From assembly GCF_901709675.1 (NCBI RefSeq), contig NC_051091.1, positions 7,224,967-7,288,966 of the forward strand: 64,000 bases of DNA, written 5' to 3'. How positions within the stretch are numbered: position 1 is the first letter of the stretch; each line of letters begins with the position of its first letter. A program made the position numbers and the translations under genes. The notes below the pieces were generated by a model. It searched no databases. It saw only the letters and a list, made by a program, of their open reading frames with translations, and was not told the DNA's origin. The DNA comes from Syngnathus acus (lineage: Eukaryota > Chordata > Actinopteri > Syngnathiformes > Syngnathidae). Of this stretch, positions 9,506-23,567 are shown one piece after another.

Positions 9506-12500
9506 GTGAGTAAATAGCACACTCTCACGCACACGTTCGCACACGGACACACAAACGCAGGGAGAATCGTGTTTCCATTACATATCACCAGGTTGGATGA
9601 GTCACATTGTCCTGACCTTTAACAAATAGGCCTTGAAAAAAAATCCACATTTTCAGCCAAGTAGGTTGCGTTCTTGATTTTTGAACACAAGCAAGCCTGG
9701 GTCCAAAAAAGCAGAGTTGAAACTCTCTCTTCTGCTTCTTGTCATGATGAGAAAATGAGTGGTGTCGTTACCTTGACGACACCGGCTGCTACTGTGAAAT
9801 TTGCTTCCATTTGTCAATCTCATTTAATTGTTCACGGTTCACGGGACATGATGTTATCAGTCAAATCAATATGAATACTAATGAAATATTAGATTTAATC
9901 AGTTGAAAGCGACACGGTCTCATGTCACATTCTCTGCAAGCAGCCTCTAAAACCTTTTTTGTCAACCTTTCTAAAGAAGACACTGTGACTATGCATGCTG
10001 CTTTCCTTGTTAATTTGAATGGCGCATAGCTAAAAAGAAAAAAAAAACATTCTTTTTGAGCCGTGCTCGGGACTTTCCTTAGTTGTCTGGATTAAAACAA
10101 TGAGAGGAAAAAATAAACTGTGATATCAGAAAGATGTGTTGAATATCAAACAGTGGACAACTTGTGTGGACAAATGGGAATGAACTTTTCCATTGCAGGA
10201 CTTTTAGAGCGTTCTCCAACCTACCTTGTTTGGTCCGAACCAAAATAGCCGGTGTGAAAAGTGTCTGAGACAGCATGTCTGGACCAAAGAGCCAAAATTT
10301 GATCCGACTAAAAGAAGTGGTTTGGGGTTGGATCAAATTGTGTTACAGTCCGGTCAGCTTTATCTGCAATTGAATAACAAGTTTTTCTGAACAATTCGGG
10401 CTTTAATGGCTTCATCCGCACACATTTTAGCTACATCCCTGAAATTGATACTTGTCCTATTCTGGGTTCTTCCACTAGCACCTCTCCACCCCTGCCTGTC
10501 TATAACACCTGGAAATCCCTTTTCTTGAGTCATATCGTTATCAGCCGACACCACCCACTTCCCTCCCTCATATTTTATGTCCGACGTGTCAGCCAAAGAG
10601 TCTGTCTCTCACTCTTTTTGTCTGGAGCTCAGTTACGCCCCAACTGTAACAAAGCCAAAGTTGCACAATTATACCACCATCAATTTATGTGACAGTTGGA
10701 AATAAGGCAAACATTAACCCGATTGTGCCATTTAGAAAGTTGCGGAGCCACAAAGTCCCCTGATGATCGCACTCGTGCTAGTTTCACATTGTCTAAAATC
10801 GGCATTTCCTGACATTTCGTAACAATGACCGAAAAAAGCAAATGAGGAGTGGGAAGACCGTTGTGCAGATTGTCATATGAGCTTGTGTTAGAGAACTTGG
10901 AGCGTTTGTTTCCTGGAATCCAGTAAGGGGTGACGTGCACATGCAAACCTGCCCATTGCTAATAGCTACTTTGTGGCAACGGACTGACCCGCAGCTCAGT
11001 TAGAAAGCAGAGAAGTAGGTGAATGGTGAGTGGGTGAGTGGGTGTGTGAACGTCTGCCGTGTCTGTCTGTCTGTGGTTTTGATTCTCTACCTGTTCTGTC
11101 TGCCATATTTGTGTGTCTGTTTTCAGGCCCACAAAGGTGCTAGTTTGAATCATGTGCTTTCTTCCTCCCCCTGTTGGGTTTTATATGGCTGTAAAATCTA
11201 TGGAAGCTGCTGACTCCATATGGTAGGCAGAGAGTTATGCAACATGGGTTTAGTTGGAAGCTTTTACCATTCTTCACACGTCACTGTCTTTAATACTCTT
11301 AGGTTGTTCAACTATGACACAAATACAAATTAAGTCAATCAGGCTGGTTTTTGGACCAATTTTGAGAAACAAATATGTCACTATCTAATATTTCTAGAAT
11401 CAATTATTGATTATACCGTCAATTAATTAAATAATCGGCTACAGTTTTATTTCAGTGAAAGTATGTCAAAAAACATATTTCCCTTGAGTTATTATTTTGT
11501 TTATTTGGTATGATTCAGTGATTTAAAAAACACTGTTAAGCAATACCACATAAGTAGGATTGATGCTCTTTGTTTTCTAAAGTAAAAACAGATGTTTGCA
11601 AAAATCTTATTTCAATTAAATCGGTCCTCTTTCATGAAGGGCTAGAGAAACCAAAACAATACTAATGAAACCAGAACCTGAAATCAGAAGATTTAGACAA
11701 TCTTTAGTTTAAAATTGTCTCTTAAAGATGACTTAAAATACAAAGCGATTAATCTCAGAATCGATTTGTTGTCAATTAATCCATTGATTAATTAAGACTG
11801 CCAAGAATTGTGAATAATACAATATGATCACAAACTGTCATAAATTCGAACAACGTTTAAGATTTGAGAACTCCTTCCATGTGCACCAGGCCTAAAACAC
11901 ATCAAATGACTCAAGATGTGTGCTGAGCTCATGTCTTTGTGAGATCCGCTTATTCGTGTGTGTTTGTGTGTGTTATTTGCCCGGAGTGTGAAGAAACAGA
12001 AGCCAAAACAGAAGGTTTCTAAACCCCGACGTTGTGATGACATTGTAGCACAAGCATGCGCCTGGCGCTGGGCCTATAACGAGCCGTCTGAGCACAAGAC
12101 GTCCCGAGAGCTGTTAATGTGTGTGCGCTTGACTGCGAGTTAGACTCACTCTTCATCAATGATGTCATCAATCTGCCGCTGTCTTTGACGTCAGGGTCGC
12201 AGCGGGATCTGCTTCCTTAACGGCCATGCCTCACCAAACACTTGGCATTCATCAGAGACTGTGTTTACGACACAACTTCATAACGTTCGGTTTTGGTTCC
12301 GCTACGATTTTGGTTCCTCCCTGACTCATGTTATACTTTTGCAAGACGTTTTTGTGCACTTGTTTTGACAGCCCAACAAACAGATAGCCTTGGAAGTATG
12401 ATGTCTTTAACAAAGATGACATCAAGTTATCTTTTCTTTTGTTTTATGCATCTTGTCATCTCGGGGTGTGCAATGTGTCGTTATTGATGAGAGATTTAGC

Positions 12501-15500
12501 AGTACAGTGATAAACCGCACTCAAGGGAGCTGCAATCGCTCAATTTAATGAGTTCCAATACATGAACATTCTGCCTTTTCCAAAGATGAGCTGCTTTACG
12601 CCGACCTTATTTATCTTGCATTATTTGGTATTGAATTAATATGTTACCCTTTCACTATGATGTCCTCAAAATCTTTCTTATCGTATGATTTTAAAATCAC
12701 TCGATTAATAGCTAACAAATGCATCGCAAAACCAAGAATGAGTTTTGTGTTCAGGTTGTTTGGAATACTTAAACTGTTCATTCAAAAACATGATTTAATT
12801 ATGTATTGATGGTTTTTTGGGTCACTTACAAATATGATCATAAACAATCGAATCTTTCATTAGATTCTCCGCCAAGCCGTAGCAGTGAAGAAGAAACCTG
12901 GTGGCTCACACCATCAGAGGAAAGTAGAAAGGAGGTGGAAGTTGTGGGTGAGGAGGGGATCGGCTCTGACTCATATTTAATTGCACATTTGACTTAATAA
13001 TATGCGTCATAATATATGTGCATCTTTTGGAGGATTGGGAACGACAAACACTGCAGTTTCCCAGTCTCAACCTGTCAACTACACACATTGCCCCGATTTT
13101 GCTGTTATATTTAACCAGTGCTGAATCATTGCGTGTATGAGTCACCTCGGCGCAAGTTCCTCCCGCTCCAAATATCTAACGTACAAACGTCGACCCACTT
13201 CTTTTGCTTTCCTTCCCTCTCACGTTCAGCCCATCCCATTTCTTTACATTCTCAAGCTCAGACAAAGAGAGCTTGTCTTTTTTTTTTCAGGACTGAGGCC
13301 TTCACGTGTTCATGCATGCATGCATATATTTGTGTACACAAGTGGGTCTAACCTCAAGCTCTCTTTGGAGACAGTCCTGACTCCTGAGCTCTCAGAATTT
13401 GTCTGTTTGCGTGCCAGATTCGGCTATAATCATGCTCTCCTAAACACATGCTACACATGCACTAACTCGGGAAAACTGCAATAATTTGAGGACAATGCAA
13501 ACCTCCATGCAGCAACATCCTGGTCAACGTGTGGTGTTAAAAGTACTATTTTAAAAAATGCTTAAACAGGACAGACACAGAGAAGTGTTGTTGGCGGGGG
13601 CGCGAGATGAATCAAGGGGGGGTGTTGAAAGCGGAAGGGACGAGTTGAGCGGTCCTTGCTGACTTTCGCAATCGTTTATAGACGCTAACGTTCCTTCTAG
13701 CTAGCTACATGCGCACACTGGCTGCGTGACTTGCCAAACATCTGGAGCAAAGTTAGAAAACGCTGAATGAAAAGAATCTTAAATAACAGCGGATTGGTTG
13801 TGCGACGCCGGACGTGAGCCAATTCAAACAGTCCTCGTTGGGTTATCTGTCTGGGAGTGGTTATCGAACAGACGCTTTTATTGCTGGTCGTGTTCCTTAG
13901 CCAGAGTTTAAGACCACACTCTCAGCGTGTGTGCGTGTATGAGGTGCAGAGCAATACTTTGATTTCGCTTTCTCTCTTAGTCTGCCGCTGTGTCTCTTCA
14001 GGGCCTCACTGTGTCTTTAGGCAACATCTGCTTTATGGTCAAGAAAATATTCAAACCTTTAAAAGACGCTATGAAACGCTGCCATTAAACCGAAGCTTCG
14101 ACTTGATTCTTCTTTTTCACTTGTTTGGCTTGGCAGCAAAGGTGTGTTTTCTCACCTCCTTGCCGCTTCAGACATGAAACAGACCACGTTATAAAAATCC
14201 TAATTGGAAAAAGTTGGCGCAGAATGTTAGGTTTAATCAAAACAGTGATTAGTACTTTCGATTTTACTGTTGTTTTAGTTTGACATATAGACATACAGAG
14301 AGTCCTGGTGGACTTGCATGGATGCTTTTGTGGTGTGTTAGCATCAGTTAGCTCAAAGTTAGCTGGGGTAGGCTCCAGCTCACCCACAATCCTGGTGAGG
14401 CTAAGTGCTACAGAAAAAACAATGGATCCAGTTGTTCCAGTTGTTGACGTTGGTCCTTGTTTCGCAAAAAATGTACAACTCCAAAGAAAAAATACAAAGA
14501 GTTCATCGTGGCTACACTCAGCTCTCAAGTTTTGCTGATGTAACAAGTAACGTCATTCATGACTGTGGTTTAGTTTAGTGTGGCTTTAGAGACCTATTTC
14601 TCATGAATATTTATGACAAAATCTGAATTGTCCACTTCAGAAATCTCACTATATACTTATTTCTTCATCTCTTATTCTTCTTTCATCAAAAGCATGTCAA
14701 CTGTTGTTAATTCACCTTAAAAGTAAAGACACTACTTAAGGGAGAGCTTCTAAAATAAATGAATTGTGTGTCCTGAGACAAAATACGATCTTGACTGGGG
14801 AGAGGTCGGGACTGCAGTCCAGCAAACTCTCCTCGCGCAACCACACATTGGACCAACGCACACAGTGTGGTTTTGTATTGTTGAAATATTCATGGCCACT
14901 TGTACTTTTTGGCATTAATGGAGTCATCGCAGTTGGTCCAAGTTACTGACACAGTCTTACGACACGACAGAAGCTTGGCTTTTGACTACGTAGCTGACTA
15001 GAAGCCACAGTGTCCACACCGAAATCAACTGACCACAACACATAATTCTACCGCACGATGGTCCAGCCCAGTTGCTTGACGTTACTTCTTGACTCAGTTC
15101 AAATTTGACTTCGCTTTGAAGCGGAGGAGTTTAATTTGGCAAAAGGTGGATATAAGTATGTATTGTTCTGTTTGATAAAGTGTTGCCAAAGTAATCTTGG
15201 AGGCCCATGCGCTTCTATTGGCAATTGATGAATAACTGCTCTTGATGAAGTGAAGTGGTGTCTTAAGGACCGTACATCACGAGCGTTCTGTTTAAGCTCG
15301 ACTCCTTTGCCTTTATACACTGAAATTATCTACGTTCAATGAATCGCTTAATTTAATTATGCACAATAGAGCGGGGCACATTCAAAGCCCATCTTAGTAC
15401 ATTTCTTTGGATGAACATTGGAATCGGTCTAATTTAACAGAATGCGTTTTTCAGAAAACTGCTGATCCTTTGCTGCTGAAGGACAAGATTTGTTTCTGCG

Positions 15501-18019
15501 ATGTTTGACACCTGTTTTGTCAAGTGAAGTCGTTCACATTAAAACTAGATAATTGTTCAACAGGCGAGTCAAGGTTCGTCTTATGCTGAAGTAGAAGCGT
15601 ACTCAGAGACAAATAAGATATTCAGCTACTGAAGTAAAATCACTGTTGCCTTTGTGCTTGCTTTTAAATTAACTTTAGAGGTGCTGTCCATGTGCACGTA
15701 TTCTAAGATAAAATACAAAAATTGGACCGCACATGCACAATCCAAATATTAAAATCACATGCCTGTAATAACAGCAAAGTCGTTATCTCGTAGCTTCGTG
15801 ATATGAGGTCAGTATCAGCGAACAGTAACTCTTTTGTTTCTTTACAGGTCAACCAGCAGCCAGATCCACACCCATCCACCCCACCCAGCCATGTCGGACG
15901 CAACCCGGCAGCCAACTACGCAACGGAACCAAACCCAACGTTCACACACACTCCCCTCAGTGTGCGCATCCCACGCCTCACACACACTCACTCCAGTCTG
16001 GCGGGGACAGGAACGGGTGCCCTCATCCAAAACTGGGCTCCCTCCCAAGAGGAGGCTCATCCACCTCCTCCTCCTCTTCGGCAGGGCCCAGGAACAGCAA
16101 GAAGTTGCAGTCTAACCCTTCCATCACCTCCCAGAGCAGCAAGAGGAGCAAAGGCAGCTCCAAAAGTAGCTCAAAGAGCAACAGCTCCCAGATTCCCACA
16201 GAAGCACAGGATGGTAAGATGCGCACACCAGCGAGAATCTTAATCATAATAATAATAACAATACATGCAGCAACATGATTCTAAGTTGTACCACCCTTTG
16301 GCCATGACAACTTTTAATAGTTAAGAATTAACTCAGTGCATATGCAACATTTACGTAATGACAAACTGCAGGACTACGGCATTTATCATCATAACATAAA
16401 GGAAGAAGGTTGCATTTTCCTGGCAGCGCAGTGCGCTAGTGGTTAGTGCTGTGGCCTGACAGCAATATGTTTCTCAGTCTTTTATTAAGACTATGCATTG
16501 ACTTCATGGGTACTACATGATTTAATACAACAATAATAAAAGGTATCTTGAATACATTGACAACTTAAACTATCTTGTGAATGGTGAAGAATAAACTATT
16601 GTGGTTAGTCTGACATGTTCCAAGTTAGTTCAAGATGTGACTAAATCGTACCATGTATAATTTTGTCTTGTGGGCAGAAATGAATTCATTACTTGTTCAG
16701 TTTGTTCTTAGGCACCTAAGAACAGACTGAACTAGGACGGTCTGTGTTTTCCAACCCCCAAACCATGACTTGGTTGTAGAATACAAGAAATGTTGTCTGG
16801 CTTGGTTCAATGCACGCTGTACAAATTATACTGAGCGTTTACACTGTCCAGCTCTTCGCCATGCTAGCAGATTGGCAGCAGGTAGATTTTTTTAGCTCAC
16901 TTTTGGGGGTCTTTGACATAATACAGTAGGTCAACTGGAAAAATCCCAATGTTATTGTTTGCCACGGTACAGCGATGATTGCTAAAACGTGATCTGGTTT
17001 GTTTTATTGTAGGGCGTGAAGGTGGAGAGGGAGATAGCATCAGCTACATAAATAGTGTGACATCATAGAAGCGAGACGTAATGCATACAGTGTCATTATC
17101 CAATTAATGCAGGAAGGAAATATAAACACAAAACAGCACACCGCTGCTTAGTAACATTATCCATAAACCACTCTGTTGCAATCGACAATATTTAAACATC
17201 GTTTTTTGTAGTCCACTGATAATGCTTTAATATTTATCTTTCCACCTATTCATGGACAACAGTTTGTTTAGCTCCTCCCCGCTCAAGAGATATAGCCATT
17301 GTGCCAGATTTAAAGGGAATGAGAGAAACAGCTTTGATTGAAGATTATTCAAATCAGCCGTGTTCACGCCCACGTAGGCGCAGACCTCCCTCTTTTGAAT
17401 AGGCCTAAAGAATTACCAAAACTCAGTCACTGCCCATCGTGCCAAATTTACGGCAATAACAAAAACTGTATATTTAAACACCTAACTGTACTAAGTGTTT
17501 ATAGTAAGAAAGACCTCACATGAACGGACATAAATTAATGTAAGAGTAATAACCTTCTAATAACGGCTCACAAATTTGGAGCAGCATCACATACAATCAT
17601 TGCAAACAATAACCTCATTCACATATTCTCTGTGATCTGTGGCAACAACAACAATTTCACTTCCTTCCCTCTCCAACTTGCACTTAATTACGCTCCATCT
17701 TTTCCAATAGACCTCATTCCTGCCCCACAAAATGATTCTAAAGGGTGAACCTTGTCTCTCCTCAGACTGCTGCGTTCACTGCATCCTGGCCTGCCTCTTT
17801 TGTGAATTCCTGACGCTGTGTAACATCGTGCTGGACTGCGCCACCTGCGGCTCGTGCGCCGGCGACGATTCATGTTTCTGCTGCTGCTGCGCGTCCGAGG
17901 AGTGTGGCGATTGTGAACTGCCGTGCGACATGGACTGCGGCATCATCGACGCCTGCTGTGAGTCCGCAGACTGTTTGGAGATCTGCATGGAGTGCTGCAG
18001 CCTTTGCTTCTCCTCCTGA
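9368..18019 (+). CDS. mdfi: mdfi gene span, MyoD family inhibitor (I-mfa), 5' incomplete
   Basis: Three coding exons at 9368-9505, 15848-16213 and 17766-18019 join in frame through two phase-1 introns with GT/AG borders. They give 252 residues, compared with about 246 for human MDFI. Order of regions: an acidic/Ser segment (visible residues 1-46), a Pro/His/Gly then Ser/Lys-rich segment (to about 168) and a cysteine-rich I-mfa domain at the C terminus. Family knowledge: I-mfa binds and retains myogenic bHLH factors in the cytoplasm, blocks TCF/LEF signalling, and MDFI/MDFIC act as PIEZO-channel partners through a lipidated C-terminal segment. VLDCATCGSC in the cysteine domain matches MDFI rather than MDFIC, as does convergent linkage to tfeb. 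The start codon exon is missing, so the N terminus is unknown. Confidence 0.93.
9506..15847 (+). other. mdfi: mdfi intron (6.3 kb)
   Basis: GT at 9506-9507 and AG at 15846-15847, phase 1. The interior is AT-rich with a short CATG/ATGC run near 13313 and a polypurine patch near 13590-13640. No embedded exon or RNA gene was recognised. Confidence 0.75.
15848..16213 (+). CDS. mdfi: mdfi coding exon, Pro/His then Ser/Lys-rich region
   Basis: TTTCTTTACAG precedes the exon and ATG|GTAAGA ends it. The frame of the cysteine-domain exon stays open through all 366 bases. It begins QPAARSTPIHP, passes THTHSLQSGGDRNG, GSLPRGGSSTSSSSS and PRNSKKLQSNPSITS, then SKRSKGSSKSSSKSN, and ends SQIPTEAQD. The stretch KKLQSNPSITSQSSKRSK to SQIPTEAQ aligns well with human MDFI (KLQTHPSLASQGSKKSK...SQIPLQAQ), the diagnostic match. 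The Lys/Ser-rich part is basic. Longer open frames that overlap this exon in other phases have no family match. Confidence 0.9.
16214..17765 (+). other. mdfi: mdfi last intron (1.55 kb)
   Basis: GT at 16214-16215 and AG at 17764-17765, phase 1. It contains the SINE relic at 16432-16477 and otherwise unremarkable sequence. Confidence 0.8.
16432..16477 (+). mobile_element. tRNA-derived SINE fragment
   Basis: GCGCAGTGCGCTAGTGGTTA followed by GTGCTGTGGCCTGACAGCAA is the hallmark head of a common fish tRNA-derived SINE (GTGGCGCAGTGGTTAGCGCTG type). No B box follows, so it is a truncated relic inside the last mdfi intron. Confidence 0.55.
17766..18019 (+). CDS. mdfi: mdfi terminal coding exon, cysteine-rich I-mfa domain
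   Basis: The exon follows CTCTCCTCAG and encodes 83 residues after a split Asp codon, ending CFSS and TGA at 18017-18019. There are 25 cysteines in the last 84 residues. They include CCVHCILACLFCEF near the start, NIVLDCATCGSC, a CFCCCC run, and DACCESADCLEICMECC near the end. This is the I-mfa domain, which in the family binds MyoD-type bHLH and TCF/LEF proteins and, through acylated cysteines on an amphipathic helix, PIEZO channels. Length and cysteine spacing look complete. The antisense open frames over this exon are shadows. Confidence 0.96.
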
Positions 18020-19060
18020 GGTCACGATGCCAATACTCGTCTCCATCTTATCGCCGCAGGAGCGACTTCAATCAGCGTCTTGTCAAAGCTGCAAAGTGCT
18101 GCATTCAGTCTTTGTTGTCAAAGCTTGGCCAGGACTCTGCGGCTCTCACTATATTGGCTCCATCATACAATAAGTCTCTAACAAAAGACTCTGAGAGCAG
18201 TCAGTGGTGAATTCCTCCCTCTTTTATGGATCAAACCAGACAACAGCAGCCCCTCCTGCTTTGTGCTGGCCGTTGGGCCGGAGTTCCAGCCGTCGTCCAC
18301 TAGCGTGCGCAAGACTGGATTGTTCCGACGGAGCCCCTCTTGTGGTCTAAGCGACCGGAGTTCTCCGAGCATGAAAAATGACCTCCAAAGGCAAATGAGA
18401 AAATGGATCCATTTAACCGGATTTTAGTGTTTCTGTTGATAAGAGCAGCGGCGTAATGGAAAAATTGAAGCTCAGCTCTCTGTAGAACCGTCTGAGTCTG
18501 TCCTTGGCAAGGTTAACGTCTTCCAGTTTGATTGCCTGCCGTGGCCTTTGCGACACGCGCGGCCCGAGAGGCTGATGTTGGATCCATTGATGTCTTTGTC
18601 CACGGAGAAAAGTAGAAAACAGAGAATAATGGTGGCTTGTGGCAATATTACAGACGCCTTTCCTTTGTTCGTAAAGTGTCTCATTTAACGGAATCATGAG
18701 AGAGTCATTCATCAGCTTGCAGATGGAGCGAATCAAATCAGGAGCATTAGCGATGGACATCAGCGGGCAACGCTTGATGGCATTTCGAATGGTCACATTC
18801 TCCGCTTAACATGTGAAGGGAGAGTTGGCAATCAAACATCTCTCTTCATTTCAGAGTTCACATCGTGTTTACTTTTACATTGATTTGAGGAGCTTCGGCT
18901 TTGTCCACTGAAGTCTTCCTCGTCCAAAAATCGAGTCAATGAAATAATAGGCAGAATCTTTCTTGAATACATTTCACGTGAACAAATGGCCTTCTCGGCT
19001 TAGCTCACCGCCTGCGTTTCCGAGTAGATTCCAAATCTCTATTAATCCTTTAAAAATAAA
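18020..19060 (+). other. mdfi: Probable mdfi 3' untranslated region with candidate poly(A) signal
   Basis: The first convincing AATAAA after the stop codon is at 19055-19060. It is followed by a G/T-rich stretch (GGTGAGGAGTGGGTAG) as expected for a downstream element. That predicts a 3' UTR of about 1 kb. No open frame of interest lies inside. Without transcript data the end point is tentative. Confidence 0.4.
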
Positions 19061-22000
19061 TTTAGAGGTGAGGAGTGGGTAGATTTTAGTTAAGATATTT
19101 GCATTTCTCCTCCAATGTGAAAATCACATTTCTGTGTTATCAGGTTTGGCCAAGCTAGCTGTAGAGCTGGAACTGCCGAACATCTAATTGAATTCCGCCA
19201 GTGACAATCTCATACGGCATTATGCTAAGTTGGATCCACCCGTCTGTAGTATGAATGGTACGCTTTTGATAACAGGCCCCAACTCTCAGACCATCACACA
19301 TACACACTTTTGTCCGAGCCAATATTTTGTGCTTTATAAATGACGTGATCCATATCTCTCTCTCTCTCTGTCATGCAGCCTCATATTTTGTGCAATTTTG
19401 TTTCATAAAAATATCAAAGTTTATTTTGACTGGAACGTAGTTTCTTGATTCCTAAACGTGTATGTATGTAAATAGAAGGGTTGGTTTTATGTTTCATTAT
19501 GTTGGATTCAAACCCTATTTTAGGGGCTGAGATTGTTACGACTAAACAAAAGTGAGGAAAATCAAGTTAATAGCAGCAACGCATGAATGCAAGTTACTGG
19601 AAATGAACAAGTGGAACTGGGGAAGATTTTATCACTAAGAGTGTCTCAAATTTTCCAACATGTTGAAAATGATAATCCTGGAAAGAGATTTATGAAGGGA
19701 CAACTGGATCGTAGAATGCTACAGACAAATGGATTACAATCTCATTTTTGGGGTAAAATAAAAATATTAAAGCACTTTAATTGGGAACGGTTGCTCTGTC
19801 GCCAGACCAACCATATCACAAGAACCGTTTACGGACAACGCTAAAACCAAAGGAAAATAAATATCAGTCTTTTTTTATGAATTCTGTTAGGACTGGTTGG
19901 TTGGTCTGGAAATAGAGAAGTCAATCTGGAAGTGGATAACAACTTAAAAAATGTCATATGGATAAACATATATTCTGGCTATTATTACTGGAAAGAGATT
20001 TTACGTACCATATCATTTATTCTCTGGTATTCGGACCATGTTCCATTATTCCCATTTTTTTTTGCCAAACATCGTGTAATTTTGTGGATTTATAATTATG
20101 AGATACATTTTTTTTTTCTAAAGTGATTTATATAGTATGAGCTTCCCTTCTCTGCTAAGTAGTTTTAAGCCTATCAGAGTTCAGATGAAATGTTACTTGA
20201 CTGTTGTCCACAATAATGTCAATTTGTTTACAACAAAGCAACTTTATGTTCATTTCAATTGCTGTCTTGGAAGTCGCATTCAACTTTTTGTTATTACTGA
20301 ATAAACAATGTGAACTCCAGAAAATATGGAACTTATTGGGGGGGTGGGTCATCCAACCATCTCCTCACATGCAAACAGCTCAATGCTCATATCTTTCCTA
20401 GCTTTCTCGCTCTCTCTCTCGCTCTCCCCCCCCAATAATATGTTTTCAAAAACATCTTTTAGTATCTGGAGGTTTTCCCGTAACCCCGGCAGATTAGTTG
20501 TCTCTTCAGCTGACAGAAAGAGGAGAAAAATGTCAGAAATACGAGAAACGGCGCAACAACTGGCCTCGTGCGGAACCGAATCCTTTAATGTGTTGTTTTT
20601 TAACGGCTTGCCAAAGTCGTTGAGGAGGAATGTGTGCTCAGGCCAAGATATTAATGTGTGTGGATAAGTTCAGGGGACATTGGTTTTTACAGCTTTTTTT
20701 TTTTTTTTTTGCCTTAATCCTTCCTTCATTTAACTGTGGTCTGTTGCATCCCGTCAGGAGCCAGCAGTTGTGTCTGGTGAAGAAAAAAAAGAAAAAAAAA
20801 GCACACTGTGCTCTATGCTTGTGTGTTGATGTGCGTGTGTGCAGACCTTTTGCTGTGCATTAATATGAGGCGTTGGAACATCATCACTTCGAAAAGATCT
20901 TTTGTAAAGTTCAGAATAGAAATGATGGAAAGTGGTCTGCTACTGTTTATTGATGTTTGTGTATTTGTGTTTGTAGACAAAAGTGTAACTAAGGCAATGA
21001 CATAGAAGAGGAATGAAGTCAAATCAATGGCAATAGAGATGCAGAGGACATCTTTGGACATCTGCAAATGTTTTGCAGGAAGCCGTGCTGCAGTCAGCCC
21101 TCATTTCCTTTTCCATGTACACACACGCACACACACAAACTCAAAAATGATACACATCCCATGCCGAAATTTCACATGCGCAAAGCGGGCACAGGGGACA
21201 AGTGGCTATTGAATATTAACCATGAAATTACAAAAGCTGCATTTTAATGAAGGTGATGAGGTCAGACGCTGGGATGGGAATCATAAATTAATACTCCTCT
21301 CATGACAAGTCACTCGCCCTTGGCTCACACCAAATACCCCCCCCCCCCCCCGTCTTACTGGATTCGAAAAAGACACCTCGAGGAAGAAATGGCCGATTCA
21401 TTATTAATATCAGGTCACGGCGGCCATGGAATATCCCTGATAGTGGTCACACGTGACTCTTGTATGTGATGACAACAATGTCACCTCTGAGTGTAGCAGC
21501 AGCGTTGTTTTAAGGGACCTCTATTAGAGTGTCAACTATTTTGCAAGCTTCTTAATTTATTCGTCTGCGCTATCGTTGCTTTGCTGACATAGTGAAGATG
21601 ATTGGAAGCGACTTTTGAGGCCCGCATACATACGTACGTACGCTGTGTGGTAACTCATGCGGTGACTGATGCGAACCATATGTTTGATGATTAATATGGT
21701 ATATACAGCCATGCCTTGAGATAGGAGATATTTTTATACTTGTCTGTGATGATTGATAATTCAATTAAAACACAACCTGTCAAGGTTTTATCGTAAATAT
21801 TTTCAAATGATTACACATTCAAACACACATTTGACCTTAAAAGCTCTAGCATGTTGCGTCAATTGGATAACGCCAATTCGAGGTCAGAATAATTATGTTC
21901 ATTTGACCCCGAAATGTTTGCAAATGTTTAATTGCATGCTAGTCAGAGTTTGGCGTGCCAGACTATGAGTCAACCCTTACAAAGAAACACTTCTTCCTCT

Positions 22001-23553
22001 TTCATGGCTTCATGTCAGCCAGAGGAAACAGGAGATTGTGGTTGCAAACTACACTTTATCATTACTTTTGTAGTTCACATCCAAATCTGTATGCCAAACA
22101 AAGGATGTATTCAGATAATCATTTTGTTTGGGTTAGATCTCATGAAATGCATTTTCCTCCATGTGAACTCAATACAATCAACTTTTTGACACATTTTGCC
22201 TTCCCGATGATGCTCGATGGCTTTTTACAAGCCGAAGCGGAACTAAATCACGGCTAGCAGACAAGCTTGGATGGATGACAAAAATGTGTGTTTACTGTAT
22301 CGAGTTACTGCTGCTGCAGAGCTACTGAGGCAACCGCAAGCCAGTGGCTTTTCATGAAAAGCACACACATACACAAAGTGTAGAGACGCACGGGCAGCGG
22401 GCCCGAGAGTGGGCGAAGCGACCCAGATGACCGTTTGCGTGTGTAAGTAAAAAGTATCAAATGGCATCTGATGTGCGTTTGACGCAGGAAGAATGAAAAA
22501 GCTTTCTACAGCTGGCTGTGGAGGAGAGAGCGTGTATATTTTGACTAGGGAGTAGCTCCTCCCTCCAATTATGTTGCAAATATCTAATCCCTGCAAGGTT
22601 GAACAAAAACCTTACGAGACAGTGACCGATAGATTCATGCCGATTATGTGAGAGCATCTGTTGATAATGAATCAGTGATAAAAGATTTTCCAGAATAAAG
22701 TCATTTTAATATCCAGGCTTCGGAGGTAGCAGAGAAATTTGTGATGCTGATCTCGGGTCAGTGGGTTCATTTCCCTGCAGGTGTTGCTTTATCTTACATT
22801 GTAGGAAATAAAAACTATATCTGTGGTCATAGAAGTTATCTGAATTGTATCTGGAAGGCGAAAAGAGCTTTCGGGGTCATAGGAAACGTCACCGATGTGA
22901 ATGATATGGTTAAAAAAATAAATTCCGACTCCAGTGTGTCTTTGTGACAAACTGAAGCGGAACTTTATCCAATTCAAAGCTGAGTGAAACCATCACTAGA
23001 ATGCTTGATCCATCCCAGACGCTTGAGAATGCCGAACAAAATAGCGACCAAGGCAAACAATAAAAAGCAGAAAGTGAACGATGTTGAGAGCTAACTCTTC
23101 CTCGACTCTATAATGACAAACACACACACACATATATGTCAGACTTGGGAGGTGCACACTGAGCAGACACTGCCACTTAAGAATGGACTTTCATCTGTGT
23201 GGGTGGGAGATGCCAAACACACCGAGTCCGCCAGAGCCCTGCCCAAAATCTGCATTCTGCGTGTGCTGAGGCTGCAAATTGAGTATTTTTGAACAGATGA
23301 CTCACACGTGGACTTGCAAGTTGCAAATCTACTGCTTCGACAACAACCACTGCTGGTGCTGTCTATTGGTTCATGACCATGTTGATTTTAAAGACATTCA
23401 ATTTTTTTATTACGAGCGCACTCAAAAACAAATGATGTTTTTCCAGTGAAGAAAAATACCACTCGACAATATTACCCTTTATAAAAGAATACAGTAGTCT
23501 TATGGTTAAAGAGAATTAAAAAGTATAAAACAGTTTTGGTGTTCCGGCCTTCG

Positions 23554-23567
23554 CCACCTGGGGGCAG
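23554..23567 (+). promoter_or_regulatory. CTCF-like motif, forward
   Basis: CCACCTGGGGGCAG matches the CTCF core CCASYAGRKGGCR at all positions but one (T for A). The forward orientation faces the reverse-oriented sites further right. It is a sequence match only. Confidence 0.35.

Noticed and set aside
17776-17988. Minus-strand open frame over the mdfi cysteine exon
   Set aside because: It is the antisense shadow of the I-mfa domain, created by the Cys codons.
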